From Mesorhizobium intechi (lineage in GTDB: Bacteria; Pseudomonadota; Alphaproteobacteria; Rhizobiales; Rhizobiaceae): a stretch of DNA of 64,000 nucleotides. A program made the position numbers and the translations under genes. The stretch covers positions 17,342 through 81,341 of the forward strand of contig NZ_PNOT02000239.1 in NCBI RefSeq assembly GCF_002879535.1. Direction: 5' to 3'. Under the pieces are notes generated by a model that did not search any database, was not told the DNA's origin, and was given only the letters and a program-made list of their open reading frames with translations. Below are positions 37,454 through 48,515 of the stretch, one piece after another (within the stretch, counting starts at the first letter, position 1; every line of letters starts with the position of its first letter).

Positions 37454-38931
37454 GCCGCCTCGTTGCGGGAAACCTGGAAGGGCGCCCTGGTGCCGGAAGT
37501 TTCGACGAAAAAGCGCAACAACAGGTTCTTGGCCGCCAGAGCCCGGTATTCGGCTGACGCCCGCATGTCGGTGAGCGGGGTGAAATCCCTGGCGTATTGC
37601 GCCATCGCCGTCTCGACCGTCTCTTCGGTCCATGGCTTGCCGAGCAGCGCCTTTTCGACGAAAGACGCCCGCTTCGGCGTCGCCGCCATGCCGCCATAGG
37701 CGATGCGCACATCGGCGACCGTGCCGTCCTTCGCCAGCGCCAGGAAGAAGGCGGCGAGGGTAGCGGTAATATCCTCGTCGCGGCGCTTGGTGATCTTGTA
37801 GACGGCAAATTTCTCTCCCTTGGCGGGCACGGGTACGTGCACGGCCTCGACGAATTCGCCCGGCTGCCGGTCCTGCTTGCCATAGGCGATGAAGAAGGTT
37901 TCCAGCGGGATCGTGCGCCGCTTCTTGCCCTTGCGCAGCGTCAGGCGCGCGCCGAGCGCGATCAAGGGCGGCGGCGTGTCGCCGATCGGCGAGCCGTTGG
38001 CGATGTTGCCGCCGATGGTGCCCATGTTGCGCACCTGTTCACCGCCGATGCGGTCGAACAGCGGCCCCAGCGCCGGGATGCGTTTCGATAGTGTCGAAAA
38101 AGCCTCGGTGTAGGTGACGCCGGCGCCGATCGACATGACGCCCTTGTCTTCGGCGATGGTGCACAGCCCGTCGAGATTGCCGATGAAGACCGCCGGAGAG
38201 ATGTCGCGCATATGCTTGGTCACCCACAGGCCGACATCGGTCGAGCCGGCGACGATCGTGGCGCCCGGTTCCTTGTCCAGGATAGTGGCGAAATCGTCGA
38301 CATTGGCCGGCACGATGACCCGTCTCTTGCCCGAACCGATCTCGACCCGCGCGCCGTCCCGCAAGGCCTCCAGCCTCGCCGTGACAGCCTTGCGCTCCGT
38401 CGCCAGCGGATCTTTCCCCGCCTTGCCGTAGCTGGAGATGGCGTGCGCGGCGCGCATGATCGCCTCATAGCCGGTGCAGCGGCAGAGATTGCCTTGCAAA
38501 GCCTTTTCAATCGCCGCGTTCGACGGATCCGGCGACTTCATCCACAGGCCATAGAGCGACATGACGAAGCCCGGCGTGCAGAAGCCGCATTGCGAGCCAT
38601 GGAAATCGACCATCGCCTGCTGGACCGGATGCAACTGGCCGGGCTGGCCGCGCAAATGTTCCACCGTCACGACATGCGTGCCGTCGAGCGAGCCAAGGAA
38701 GCGGATGCAGGCATTGACGCTTTCATAGACCAGTCCCCCGGTCGACAGCCTGCCGACCAGAACGGTGCAGGCACCGCAATCGCCCTCGGCGCAGCCTTCC
38801 TTGGTGCCGCGCAGCGAACGGTCGAGCCGCAGCCAGTCGAGCAGGGTCGTGTCCGGCGCCACTGAGGACAGCACGACATCCCCTCCGTTGAGGATGAACC
38901 GGATTTCGTTGCGGATGTTGACCTTGGCCAT
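37450..38931 (-). CDS. xdhA: Xanthine dehydrogenase small subunit (iron-sulfur and FAD)
   Basis: This 493 aa subunit has two [2Fe-2S] clusters, one in a plant-ferredoxin domain (KEGCAEGDCGACTVLVG) and one in a helical domain (QCGFCTPGFVMSLYG and NLCRCTGYEAIMRAA), followed by the FAD-binding domain (ATIVAGSTDVGLWVTKHM; IGGNIANGSPIGDTPPPLIA) and a C-terminal CO-dehydrogenase-type FAD domain. It passes electrons from the molybdenum site to NAD. ATG 38931 lies 3 bases after the uraH stop, so the operon is compact. Confidence 0.95.
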   Translation of the reverse strand: MAKVNIRNEIRFILNGGDVVLSSVAPDTTLLDWLRLDRSLRGTKEGCAEGDCGACTVLVGRLSTGGLVYESVNACIRFLGSLDGTHVVTVEHLRGQPGQLHPVQQAMVDFHGSQCGFCTPGFVMSLYGLWMKSPDPSNAAIEKALQGNLCRCTGYEAIMRAAHAISSYGKAGKDPLATERKAVTARLEALRDGARVEIGSGKRRVIVPANVDDFATILDKEPGATIVAGSTDVGLWVTKHMRDISPAVFIGNLDGLCTIAEDKGVMSIGAGVTYTEAFSTLSKRIPALGPLFDRIGGEQVRNMGTIGGNIANGSPIGDTPPPLIALGARLTLRKGKKRRTIPLETFFIAYGKQDRQPGEFVEAVHVPVPAKGEKFAVYKITKRRDEDITATLAAFFLALAKDGTVADVRIAYGGMAATPKRASFVEKALLGKPWTEETVETAMAQYARDFTPLTDMRASAEYRALAAKNLLLRFFVETSGTRAPFQVSRNEAA

Positions 38932-38934
38932 GCC

Positions 38935-39309
38935 TCAGCTCCCCCTGTAGGTCGAATAGCCATAGGGCGAGATCAGCAATGGCACGTGATAATGCACCGC
39001 CTCCGCCATGCCGAAACGGATCGGCACGCTGTCAAGGAACGCCGGCTCGGGCAATTTGGTGCCCTGGCCGCGCAGATAATCGCCGGCCGCGAACACCAGT
39101 TCGTATTCGCCAGTGCGGAATTCAGCCCCCGCCAGCAGCGGCGCGTCGCAGCGGCCGTCGGCATTGGTCGCGACCGTCTTCAGATGCGTCCTGGCCGAGC
39201 CGTCGTGACGATAGAGCGCGATCGACAACCCAACCGCCGGCTTGCCGGTCGCGGTGTCGAGGACATGCGTCGTCAGACGTCCGCCATCGGCTTTCGACGT
39301 TTCTGCCAC
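38935..39309 (-). CDS. uraH: 5-hydroxyisourate hydrolase (transthyretin-like)
   Basis: This 124 aa protein has the family N-terminal [14 protein letters not shown], the middle [11 protein letters not shown], and ends in the signature YRGS, with [18 protein letters not shown] intact. It converts 5-hydroxyisourate to OHCU. The first open codon, TTG 39360, has no ribosome site. GTG 39309 gives [15 protein letters not shown] and has GGGAGG 5 bases upstream, so I chose it. It is first in the uraH-xdhA-xdhB-xdhC operon and diverges from puuE across 182 bases. Confidence 0.94.
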   Translation of the reverse strand: MAETSKADGGRLTTHVLDTATGKPAVGLSIALYRHDGSARTHLKTVATNADGRCDAPLLAGAEFRTGEYELVFAAGDYLRGQGTKLPEPAFLDSVPIRFGMAEAVHYHVPLLISPYGYSTYRGS

Positions 39310-39491
39310 TGGCGCCTCCCATTTCCCTGCAGTCGAACAAAGCGATGAATTGTGCGCCAATTAAAGGCGATGCATAAGTCCCGGTCGAGCGGAGCGGCAC
39401 AAAAACACTTTCAAAAATTTCAAGGGAATGCGGCGGCAACCCTTTCGACTATCCTGATCACAACTTCCGGCGGTGTCCGGCAGGAGGGGCA

Positions 39492-40910
39492 ATGCGTTAC
39501 GAAAGAGACATGCGCGGCTACGGAGCCAATCCACCGGATCCGAAATGGCCCGGCGGGGCGCATGTCGCGGTACAGTTCGTCGTCAATTACGAAGAGGGCG
39601 GCGAGAATTGCGTGCTGCATGGCGACAAGGCGTCGGAAGCCTTCCTGTCGGAAATCGTCGGCGCCGCGCCCTGGGTGGGACAGCGCCATTGGAACATGGA
39701 ATCGATCTACGAATATGGTGCGCGGGCCGGCTTCTGGCGGCTGCTGCGCCTGTTCAGCGATTCGCAAGTCCCTGTGACCTGCTACGGTGTCGCTTCGGCA
39801 CTTGCCCGCTCGCCCGACCAGGTCACCGCAATGCAGGACGCAGGGTGGGAGATCGCCTCGCACGGGTTGCGGTGGATCGACTATCGCGATCATAGCGCCG
39901 AGGACGAGCGCCGCGACCTCGAAGCGGCAATCAAGCTGCATTACGAGGTGACGGGCCAGCGCCCGACGGGTTGGTATACGGGCCGCACATCGGTCAACAC
40001 GGTGCGGCTGGTGGCCGAAGAAGGCGGCTTCGACTACGTCTCCGACACCTATGACGACGAACTGCCCTACTGGTTCGAGCACAGTGGCGGCACGCAGCTT
40101 ATCATTCCCTATACGCTCGACGCCAACGACATGCGCTTCGCCACGCCGCAGGGCTTCAATTCGGGCGACCAGTTCTTCGCCTATCTCAGGGATAGTTTCG
40201 ACACGCTCTATGCCGAGGGCCAGGCCGGGCGGCCGCGCATGATGAATATCGGCCTGCATTGCCGCCTCGTCGGGCGGCCGGGCCGGGTGGCGGCGCTGAA
40301 GCGCTTCGTCGACTATGTCAAGTCGCACGACAGGGTCTGGCTGGCGCGGCGCATCGACATCGCCAAACACTGGCAGGAGAACCATCCCTACAAGCCGGCC
40401 GCGCTGCGCCCCTCGAAGATGGAATTCGAGACATTCGTCCACACTTTCGGCGGCGTGTTCGAGCATTCGCCCTGGATCGCCGAGCGCGCCTACGAGCTGG
40501 AGCTGGGCCCGGCGCACGATACGGCCGGCGGCCTGCACAATGCGCTCTGCCGCATCTTCCGTTCAGCCAGCGAAGCCGAGCGGCTGGGCGTGCTCAACGC
40601 CCATCCCGACCTTGCCGGCAAACTGGCCAAGGCCAGGCGGCTGACGGCGGAATCGACAAGGGAACAAGCCTCCGCCGGCCTCGACGCGCTGACCGACAAG
40701 GAACGCGAACTGTTCTCCAAGCTCAACGCCGCTTACGTCACCACCTTCGGGTTCCCCTTCATCATCGCGGTGAAGGGCAAGACGAAGGAGGAAATCCTCA
40801 CCGAGTTCGAAGCGCGCATCGGCAACAGCCGCGGCGTCGAATTCGAGACCGCCTGCAAACAGGTCGAGCGCATCGCGCTGCTTCGCCTCAGAGACATGCT
40901 ACCGCAATAG
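39492..40910 (+). CDS. Fused allantoinase (PuuE type) and OHCU decarboxylase
   Basis: This 472 aa protein joins two purine enzymes. Residues 1 to about 305 are the polysaccharide-deacetylase-like allantoinase PuuE (VQFVVNYEEGGENCVLHGD; GWEIASHGLRWIDY; YTGRTSVNTVRLV; MMNIGLHCRLVGRPGR). Residues about 310-472 are OHCU decarboxylase (FVHTFGGVFEHSPWIAERA; LNAHPDLAGKLAK with His371; FGFPFIIAVKGKTKEEIL). The second domain makes S-allantoin and the first opens it to allantoate, so the fusion couples consecutive steps. ATG 39492 follows GGAGGGGCA. Confidence 0.94.
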   Translation: MRYERDMRGYGANPPDPKWPGGAHVAVQFVVNYEEGGENCVLHGDKASEAFLSEIVGAAPWVGQRHWNMESIYEYGARAGFWRLLRLFSDSQVPVTCYGVASALARSPDQVTAMQDAGWEIASHGLRWIDYRDHSAEDERRDLEAAIKLHYEVTGQRPTGWYTGRTSVNTVRLVAEEGGFDYVSDTYDDELPYWFEHSGGTQLIIPYTLDANDMRFATPQGFNSGDQFFAYLRDSFDTLYAEGQAGRPRMMNIGLHCRLVGRPGRVAALKRFVDYVKSHDRVWLARRIDIAKHWQENHPYKPAALRPSKMEFETFVHTFGGVFEHSPWIAERAYELELGPAHDTAGGLHNALCRIFRSASEAERLGVLNAHPDLAGKLAKARRLTAESTREQASAGLDALTDKERELFSKLNAAYVTTFGFPFIIAVKGKTKEEILTEFEARIGNSRGVEFETACKQVERIALLRLRDMLPQ

Positions 40911-40920
40911 GTTTGAACCC

Positions 40921-41780
<860 letters not shown>

Positions 41781-41784
<4 letters not shown>

Positions 41785-42272
41785 CCCGCATCACGGCACA
41801 GAGGCTGACCCGTGAGGCCTTTGCCCCCTTCGGCGATGTCATCGACATGAGCGGCGACAACCACTATCCGATCAATGGCGGCAAGGCCGAGCGCTACCAT
41901 GATCTGGCCACGGCTGAAGCCACCGGACCGAACGCCCGCGTGCTGATCTCAATGGTGCGCGGCACGCCTTACGAACTGCCGCTGAAGCTGACCATGGTCG
42001 AGCGGCACCCGTTCGGCAGCCAGGCCTTCATTCCGCTGTCGCCGCGTCCGTTCCTGGTCGTCGTGTGCCAGGACGGCAAGGAAGGACCGGGCGAACCGCA
42101 CGCCTTCATCAGCGCGCCCGGACAAGGCATCAACTATTCGCGCAATGTCTGGCACGGCGTGTTGACGCCGCTCGGCGACCCCCAGGATTTCCTGATCGTC
42201 GACCGTGGCGGCGACGGCTCCAACCTCGAAGAGTTTCATTTCTCGCACGCCTACGAGATCCATCTCCCCTGA
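41781..42272 (+). CDS. allA: Ureidoglycolate lyase
   Basis: This 163 aa protein has the AllA pattern: AFAPFGDVID near the start, VLISMVRGTPYELPLKLTMV, ERHPFGSQAFIPLSPRPFLV and NYSRNVWHGVLTPL. It splits ureidoglycolate into glyoxylate and urea. The start is a GTG at 41781 that overlaps the previous stop (GTGA); a longer open frame from 41655 sits inside allE and is rejected. Its products link to glyoxylate metabolism and urea use. Confidence 0.93.
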
Positions 42273-42286
42273 AAGCTTTGATTCCC

Positions 42287-42880
<594 letters not shown>

Positions 42881-42977
42881 GGGGGTGTCCTCGTTAGCAG
42901 TACAGGTCGCATAATTCGCTGCTCCAGTCGCGAATGGCGATTGAAACTTGCCGCGCCTCGGGGCGTTATGCGCACCC

Positions 42978-44963
42978 ATGAAAACCGTCACCGAATTTCC
43001 CCGCAAGGTCGTTGAATTTCCCGACATGGGCATCGTCATGCCGGATGGCTGCCGCCTGTCCGCCAGGGTGTGGATGCCGGAGGATGCCGGCGAGGATCCG
43101 GTGCCTGTCATCCTCGAGCACCTGCCCTACCGCAAGCGTGACGGCACCATTTTTCGCGATCAGCTGACGCATCCCTATTTCGCCGGCCACGGCTACGCCT
43201 CGATCCGCGTCGACATGCGCGGCAATGGCGATTCCGAAGGGCTGATGGACGACGAATATTCGGAGCAGGAATTGCAGGACGCCTGCGACGTCATCGCCTG
43301 GGCGGCGGCTCAGCCCTGGTGCAACGGCAATGTCGGCATGATGGGCATCTCCTGGGGCGGCTTCAACTGCCTGCAGGTTGCGGCCAGGCAGCCGCCGGCG
43401 CTGAAGGCGGTTATCAGCCTGTGCTCGACCGTCGACCGCTATGCCGACGACATCCACTACAAGGGCGGCTGCCTGCTGAGCGAGAATTTCGGCTGGGCCT
43501 CGACCATGCTCTCCTATTCATCGCGGCCGCCGGACCCGCTGATCGCCGGCGACAACAGATGGCGCGATCTGTGGCTGACCCGGTTGGAGAACCAGCGCTT
43601 CCTTTTGCCGCTGTGGCTCAGCCACCAGCACCGCGACGCCTATTGGAAGCGCGGCTCGATCTGCGAGGATTTTTCGGCCGTCAAGGCCGCCGTTTTGTCG
43701 ATCGGCGGCTGGCATGACGGCTACCGCAACACGATCTCGCACCTCGTCACCAACATCGAGGCGCCGGTCAAGGGCATTGTCGGCCCCTGGATCCACAAAT
43801 ACCCGCACTATGCAGGCCCCCAGCCGGCCATCGGCTTCCTGCAGGAAGCGCTGCGCTGGTGGGACCGCTGGCTGAAGGGCTCTGTGACCGGCGTCGAGAA
43901 CGAGCCCGCCTACCGCGCCTATGTGATGGACAGCGTGCGCCCGGCGCGCTGGCACCCCGAGCGGCCCGGCCGTTGGGTGGCCGAGCAACAATGGCCGTCA
44001 CCCACGATCAAGACCCAGGTCATCGAACTGCTGCCTAAGGGGAGCCAACCCACCATTGTCGCCTCGCCGCAGAGCTGTGGGCTTGCCGGCGGCGAATATT
44101 TTCCGTTCACCTTCGGCCCCGAATTGCCCGGCGACCAGCGTGCCGACGATGCACTGTCGGCGTGTTTCGACCAACCGGAACTCGCCCAGACCATCGACAT
44201 TGTCGGCGCGCCGGAAGTCGAGGTCACGTTCGCTTCCGATCGCCCGCAGGCCAACATCGCGGTGCGGCTCTGCGACGTCCATCCCGACGGAGCTTCCGAA
44301 CTGATCTCCTACGGTGTGCTCAATTTGACGCATCGCGAATCGCACGAATTCCCACAGGCCCTGGTGCCGGGCGAGACCGTGTCGGCGCGCGTCGTGCTCG
44401 ATCAATGCGCCTACCGCATGCCGGCCGGCCACCGCCTGCGCGTCGCCGTGTCGAACGCCTATTGGCCCATGATCTGGCCATCGCCGGAGCCGGTGCAGTT
44501 GAGCTTGTCGGCGGCGACACTCGCCTTGCCGCTGCGCCCGCTGGCGAAAGGCGACGAAGCGACGTTCGCCGAGCCCGAAGCTGCTACCCCCTGGGCGACC
44601 GAGACGATCCGTGCAGCCAATTCCGAGCGCCATGTCGATCGCGACGAAAAGACCGGAATCGTCACGCTTTCCATAACGGATGATTTCGGCGAGGTGCGCG
44701 ATCTCGACCACGGCCTGGTCAATGGCAGCATCGCGCGCGAAACATGGACGATCCATCCTGACGATCCATCGTCAGCCTCCGGGAAAACACACTGGACGCA
44801 AACACTGTCGCGAAATGGATGGTCGGTGCGCACCGAGACATGGGCCGACATGCGATCGGACGCACAAAACTTCATCGTCAGCGCCAGAATTGAGGCCTAT
44901 GAGGGCGAAAAAATCGTCTTCGAGCGCGATTTCGAGGAGAAAATTCCACGTGCGCTTGTTTGA
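42978..44963 (+). CDS. CocE/NonD family hydrolase (peptidase S15)
   Basis: This 661 aa serine hydrolase has an alpha/beta domain with nucleophile elbow GISWGGFN, oxyanion-loop region EHLPYRKRDGTIFRDQLTH, and GPWIHKYPHYAG that should bear the His, then the X-Pro dipeptidyl-peptidase C-terminal jelly-roll (NIAVRLCDVHPDGASELISY; VVLDQCAYRMPAGHRLRVAV). Members hydrolyse acyl amides and esters such as cocaine, glutaryl-7-ACA or peptides. ATG 42978 is preferred over a short upstream extension. The peptide-type ABC transporter follows, so it may act on the imported compound. Confidence 0.9.
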   Translation: MKTVTEFPRKVVEFPDMGIVMPDGCRLSARVWMPEDAGEDPVPVILEHLPYRKRDGTIFRDQLTHPYFAGHGYASIRVDMRGNGDSEGLMDDEYSEQELQDACDVIAWAAAQPWCNGNVGMMGISWGGFNCLQVAARQPPALKAVISLCSTVDRYADDIHYKGGCLLSENFGWASTMLSYSSRPPDPLIAGDNRWRDLWLTRLENQRFLLPLWLSHQHRDAYWKRGSICEDFSAVKAAVLSIGGWHDGYRNTISHLVTNIEAPVKGIVGPWIHKYPHYAGPQPAIGFLQEALRWWDRWLKGSVTGVENEPAYRAYVMDSVRPARWHPERPGRWVAEQQWPSPTIKTQVIELLPKGSQPTIVASPQSCGLAGGEYFPFTFGPELPGDQRADDALSACFDQPELAQTIDIVGAPEVEVTFASDRPQANIAVRLCDVHPDGASELISYGVLNLTHRESHEFPQALVPGETVSARVVLDQCAYRMPAGHRLRVAVSNAYWPMIWPSPEPVQLSLSAATLALPLRPLAKGDEATFAEPEAATPWATETIRAANSERHVDRDEKTGIVTLSITDDFGEVRDLDHGLVNGSIARETWTIHPDDPSSASGKTHWTQTLSRNGWSVRTETWADMRSDAQNFIVSARIEAYEGEKIVFERDFEEKIPRALV

Positions 44964-44983
44964 GCGCTGACACCGTTGGTCCA

Positions 44984-45020
44984 AATGCGACGTACGATTT
45001 ACGCCACGGCATGTCGCATT
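44984..45020. promoter_or_regulatory. Inverted repeat upstream of first binding-protein gene
   Basis: AATGCGAC (44984-44991) and GTCGCATT (45013-45020) are perfect 8-bp arms separated by 21 bases, within the 154-base gap between the CocE-type hydrolase and the ABC operon. It is too loose for a terminator and has no T-run. A regulator site for the transporter operon is plausible. Confidence 0.35.
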
Positions 45021-45117
45021 CGGTCTTGCTTACGGCATGAGCTTGCCCTCATTATTCAGGGAGAATTAACAACAAAAATCGACCGCAGAGTCGAACCAAC
45101 AGAGTGAGGAACTCAAC

Positions 45118-46704
45118 ATGTCGAACGAACTGGAATTCCTTAGCCGGCGTGTCGCGGCGGGCAAGCTGAGCCGTCGTGATTTTCTCGGTCGCGCGGCGGC
45201 GCTCGGCATCGCCGCGCCCTTCGCCAATTCGCTGCTTTCAAGCGCGGCGCGCGCGGCAGGCCCGGTCAAGGGCGGCACGCTGAAGGCCGGCCTGGTCGGC
45301 GGCGAATCCACCAACAGTCTCGATCCGGCCCTGTTCATGACGCAGGTGCCGTTCGCCTTCGGCAAGTGCTGGGGTGAAATGATCGTCGAGCTGTCGCCCG
45401 AGGGCAAGCTCGAGAACCGCATCGCCGAAGAGATCGGCTCGTCCAAGGATGCGAAGGTCTGGACGCTGAAGATCCGCGACGGCGTCGAATTCCATAACGG
45501 CAAGACCGTGACCGCCGAGGACGTTGCCGCTACCCTCGAGCGCCATTCGGACGAGAAGTCGAAATCCGGCGCGCTCGGCTACATGAAGGGCATCGATTCC
45601 ATCAAGGCCAGCGGCAAGGAAGTGGTGCTGACGCTCAAGGAGGCCAATGCCGACCTTCCCTACCTGCTCAGCGACTACCACCTGATCGTCCAGCCCAACG
45701 GCGGCAAGGACAAGCCCGATGCCGGCATTTCGGCCGGCCCGTATGTGGTCAAGACAAACGAGCCCGGCGTGCGCCACGGCGCCGAGCGTTTCGCCAATTA
45801 CTGGCAAGGCGACAAGATGGGCCATGCCGACCAGATCGAAGTCATCGTCATCAATGACGCGACGGCGCGCACGGCGGCCCTGCAGGGCGGCCAGGTCAAC
45901 ATGATCAACCGCGTCGAGCCGAAGATCGTCGATCTGATCAAGCGCGTGCCGGGCGTGACCATCCGCAATCATGCGGGGCCGGGCCACTATGTGTTCATCA
46001 TGCATTGCAACACGGCGCCCTTCGACAACAACGACCTGCGCATGGCGCTTAAGCTCGCCATCGATCGCGAGGAGATGCTGACCAAGGTGCTGCGCGGCTA
46101 TGGCTCGCTCGGCAACGACTTCCCGATCAACGCCTCCTATCCGCTGTTCACCGAAATCGAGCAGCGCAAGTACGATCCCGACAAGGCCAAGTTCCACTAC
46201 AAGAAGTCCGGTCATGACGGCACCGTTCTGCTGAGGACTTCGGACGTCGCCTTCCCCGGCGCGGTCGACGCCTCGCAGCTCTTCCAGCAGAGCGCGGCCA
46301 AGGCCGGCATCAAGATCGAGCTCAAGCGCGAGCCCGGCGACGGTTACTGGAACGAGGTCTGGAACAAGCAGCCCTTCTGCGCTTCCTACTGGGGCGGACG
46401 CTCGACGCAGGACCAGATGTACTCGACCGCCTATCTGTCGACCGCCGACTGGAACGACACGCGTTTCAAGCGTCCGGACTTCGACAAGATGGTGCTGGCG
46501 GCGCGCGCCGAGCTCGACGAGGCCAAGCGCAAGCAGATGTACCACGACATGGCCGTCATGGTGCGTGACGAAGGCGGCCTGATCCTGCCGATGTTCAACC
46601 AGTTCATCGACGCCACCGGCGCCAAGGTCGATGGCTGGGTGGACGATCCGCACCAGGAACTGATGAACGGCTACGCCCTGGCGAAGTGCTGGCTGCAGGC
46701 CTGA
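45118..46704 (+). CDS. Dpp/Opp-type ABC transporter substrate-binding protein, first copy
   Basis: This 528 aa periplasmic protein has a twin-arginine signal (LSRRDFLGRAAALG, cleavage near ARAAG) and the SBP_bac_5 fold: GGTLKAGLVGGESTNSLDPA, DGVEFHNGKTVTAEDVAATL, DNNDLRMALKLAIDREEM. The family binds peptides, opines or other large solutes. It heads an operon with two permeases and a double ATPase, then a second closely similar binding protein (50297). Ribosome site GTGAGG lies 7-8 bases before ATG. Substrate unknown. Confidence 0.93.
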   Translation: MSNELEFLSRRVAAGKLSRRDFLGRAAALGIAAPFANSLLSSAARAAGPVKGGTLKAGLVGGESTNSLDPALFMTQVPFAFGKCWGEMIVELSPEGKLENRIAEEIGSSKDAKVWTLKIRDGVEFHNGKTVTAEDVAATLERHSDEKSKSGALGYMKGIDSIKASGKEVVLTLKEANADLPYLLSDYHLIVQPNGGKDKPDAGISAGPYVVKTNEPGVRHGAERFANYWQGDKMGHADQIEVIVINDATARTAALQGGQVNMINRVEPKIVDLIKRVPGVTIRNHAGPGHYVFIMHCNTAPFDNNDLRMALKLAIDREEMLTKVLRGYGSLGNDFPINASYPLFTEIEQRKYDPDKAKFHYKKSGHDGTVLLRTSDVAFPGAVDASQLFQQSAAKAGIKIELKREPGDGYWNEVWNKQPFCASYWGGRSTQDQMYSTAYLSTADWNDTRFKRPDFDKMVLAARAELDEAKRKQMYHDMAVMVRDEGGLILPMFNQFIDATGAKVDGWVDDPHQELMNGYALAKCWLQA

Positions 46705-46720
46705 GTCCGGCTTTGCGGAG

Positions 46721-47680
46721 ATGTCCTTACCCATCCTGAAGCTAATTGCCCAGCGCATCGCGCTGGGCATCCTCCTTCTGCTGGCCATTTCGGTCCTGAT
46801 CTTCGCCGGCACGCAAATCCTGCCCGGCGACGTCGCGCAGGCCATTCTGGGACAATCGGCAACGCCGGAATCGCTCGCCAATCTGCGCGAACAGCTCGGC
46901 CTCAACGACCCGGCCTATGTCAGGTATTTCCACTGGCTCGGCGGCGTGCTGACCGGCGACCTCGGCACCGCCATGTCGAGCGGCCAGGATATCGCCACCT
47001 CGATCAAGGGCCGGCTATGGAATACGCTGTTCCTCGCCTTCTGGGCGGCGATCGTGGCCGTGCCGCTGGCGATCATCCTCGGCCTGATCGCCGTGCGCTA
47101 CCGCAATGGTTGGGTCGACAAGCTGATCTCCGGACTGGCGCTCGCCTCGACCTCGTTCCCGGAATTCTTCGTCGGCTATCTCCTTGTCTATTTCTTCGCG
47201 GTGAAATGGCAGATGTTCCCCGCCATCTCGACCGTCTATGACGGCATGCCGTTCGGCGAGCGGATGCAGGCCATCGCGCTGCCGGCGACGGCGCTGACGC
47301 TGGTGGTGCTGGCCCACATGATGCGCATGACCCGCGCCGCCATCCTCAACGTCATGCAGTCAGCCTACGTCGAGACGGCGGAGCTCAAGGGGCTCTCGGC
47401 CTTCGCCGTCATCCGCAAGCATGCCTTCCCGAACGCCATCGCGCCGATCATCAACGTCGTCATGCTCAACCTCGCCTATCTCATCGTCGGCGTCGTCGTG
47501 GTCGAGGTGATCTTTGTCTATCCCGGCATGGGGCAGTATCTGGTCGACCACGTCACCAAGCGCGACGTGCCGGTGGTGCAGGCGGTCGGCCTGATCTTTG
47601 CCGCCGTCTATATCAGCCTCAACATCATCGCGGACATTGGGGCGATCGTCGCCAATCCGCGTCTCAGACATCCGAAGTGA
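46721..47680 (+). CDS. ABC transporter permease, DppB/OppB type
   Basis: This 319 aa inner-membrane permease has six helices and the OppB pattern: IAQRIALGILLLLAISVLIF at the N-terminus, GDLGTAMSSGQDI, and the EAA-loop TAELKGLSAFAVIRKHAFPN with AIAPIINVVMLNLAYLIVG after it. It pairs with the DppC-type protein to form the channel. It starts 16 bases after the binding-protein stop. Confidence 0.93.
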   Translation: MSLPILKLIAQRIALGILLLLAISVLIFAGTQILPGDVAQAILGQSATPESLANLREQLGLNDPAYVRYFHWLGGVLTGDLGTAMSSGQDIATSIKGRLWNTLFLAFWAAIVAVPLAIILGLIAVRYRNGWVDKLISGLALASTSFPEFFVGYLLVYFFAVKWQMFPAISTVYDGMPFGERMQAIALPATALTLVVLAHMMRMTRAAILNVMQSAYVETAELKGLSAFAVIRKHAFPNAIAPIINVVMLNLAYLIVGVVVVEVIFVYPGMGQYLVDHVTKRDVPVVQAVGLIFAAVYISLNIIADIGAIVANPRLRHPK

Positions 47681-47690
47681 GGGGGCGGGC

Positions 47691-48515
47691 ATGCTCGATA
47701 TAAGACGCATCCCCATCCCAGCCCTGATCGGCCTGGTGCTGACCGCACTGTTCGTGCTGGCGGCGATCTTCGCGCCGTGGATCTCGCCGCACGACAATGC
47801 CGAGATCGTCGGCGACGTCTGGGAACCAATGTCGGCCGCGCATTGGCTGGGCACCGACAATCTCGGCCGCGATCTCTTGTCGCGCATGATCTACGGCGCC
47901 CGCATCACCCTGTTCATCGCCGTGCTGGCGACCGCGCTGTCCTTCTCGCTCGGCGCCATACTCGGTTTCTCGGCGGCGGTGTTCGGCGGGTGGTTCGACA
48001 CGGTCCTGTCGCGCCTCGTCGACCTGCTGATGTCGATCCCGACCCTGATCATGGGCCTGGTCGTGCTCTCCGTGCTGCCGACGAACCTGGTGACGCTGAT
48101 CCTGGTCATGGGCATTCTCGACTCGACCCGAGTCTACCGCCTGTCACGCGCGGTCGCCGTGGACATCAACGTCATGGACTATGTCGAAGCAGCCAAGCTG
48201 CGCGGTGAAGGCAGTGCCTGGATCATCTTCCGCGAGATCCTGCCCAATGCGCTGTCGCCGCTGGTTTCGGAACTCGGTTTGCGCTTCATCTATGCGGTGC
48301 TGTTCCTCTCGACGCTGTCGTTCCTCGGCCTTGGCGTGCAACCGCCCGACGCCGACTGGGGCGGCATGGTCAAGGAGAACAAGGACGGCATCGTCTTCGG
48401 CATCGCCGCAGCGCTCATACCGGCGGGTGCGATCGCCGCGCTAGCCATCTCGGTCAACCTTGTCGCCGACTGGATCCTCAACCGCACGACAAGCCTGAAG
48501 GGAGGACGCGGGTGA
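47691..48515 (+). CDS. ABC transporter permease, DppC/OppC type
   Basis: This 274 aa permease has APWISPHDNAEIV, HWLGTDNLGRDLLSRMIYGA (an OppC signature) and the EAA loop VEAAKLRGEGSAWIIFREIL. ATG 47691 follows a GGGGGCGGG ribosome site; a longer in-frame extension inside the DppB gene is rejected. The stop TGA overlaps the ATP-binding gene start by one base (TGATG). Confidence 0.93.
   Translation: MLDIRRIPIPALIGLVLTALFVLAAIFAPWISPHDNAEIVGDVWEPMSAAHWLGTDNLGRDLLSRMIYGARITLFIAVLATALSFSLGAILGFSAAVFGGWFDTVLSRLVDLLMSIPTLIMGLVVLSVLPTNLVTLILVMGILDSTRVYRLSRAVAVDINVMDYVEAAKLRGEGSAWIIFREILPNALSPLVSELGLRFIYAVLFLSTLSFLGLGVQPPDADWGGMVKENKDGIVFGIAAALIPAGAIAALAISVNLVADWILNRTTSLKGGRG

Noticed and set aside
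45238..46905. Minus-strand 555-codon open frame
   Set aside because: Antisense to the first binding-protein gene; an equivalent antisense frame appears over its paralogue at 50279-51910, showing it follows from shared codon use.
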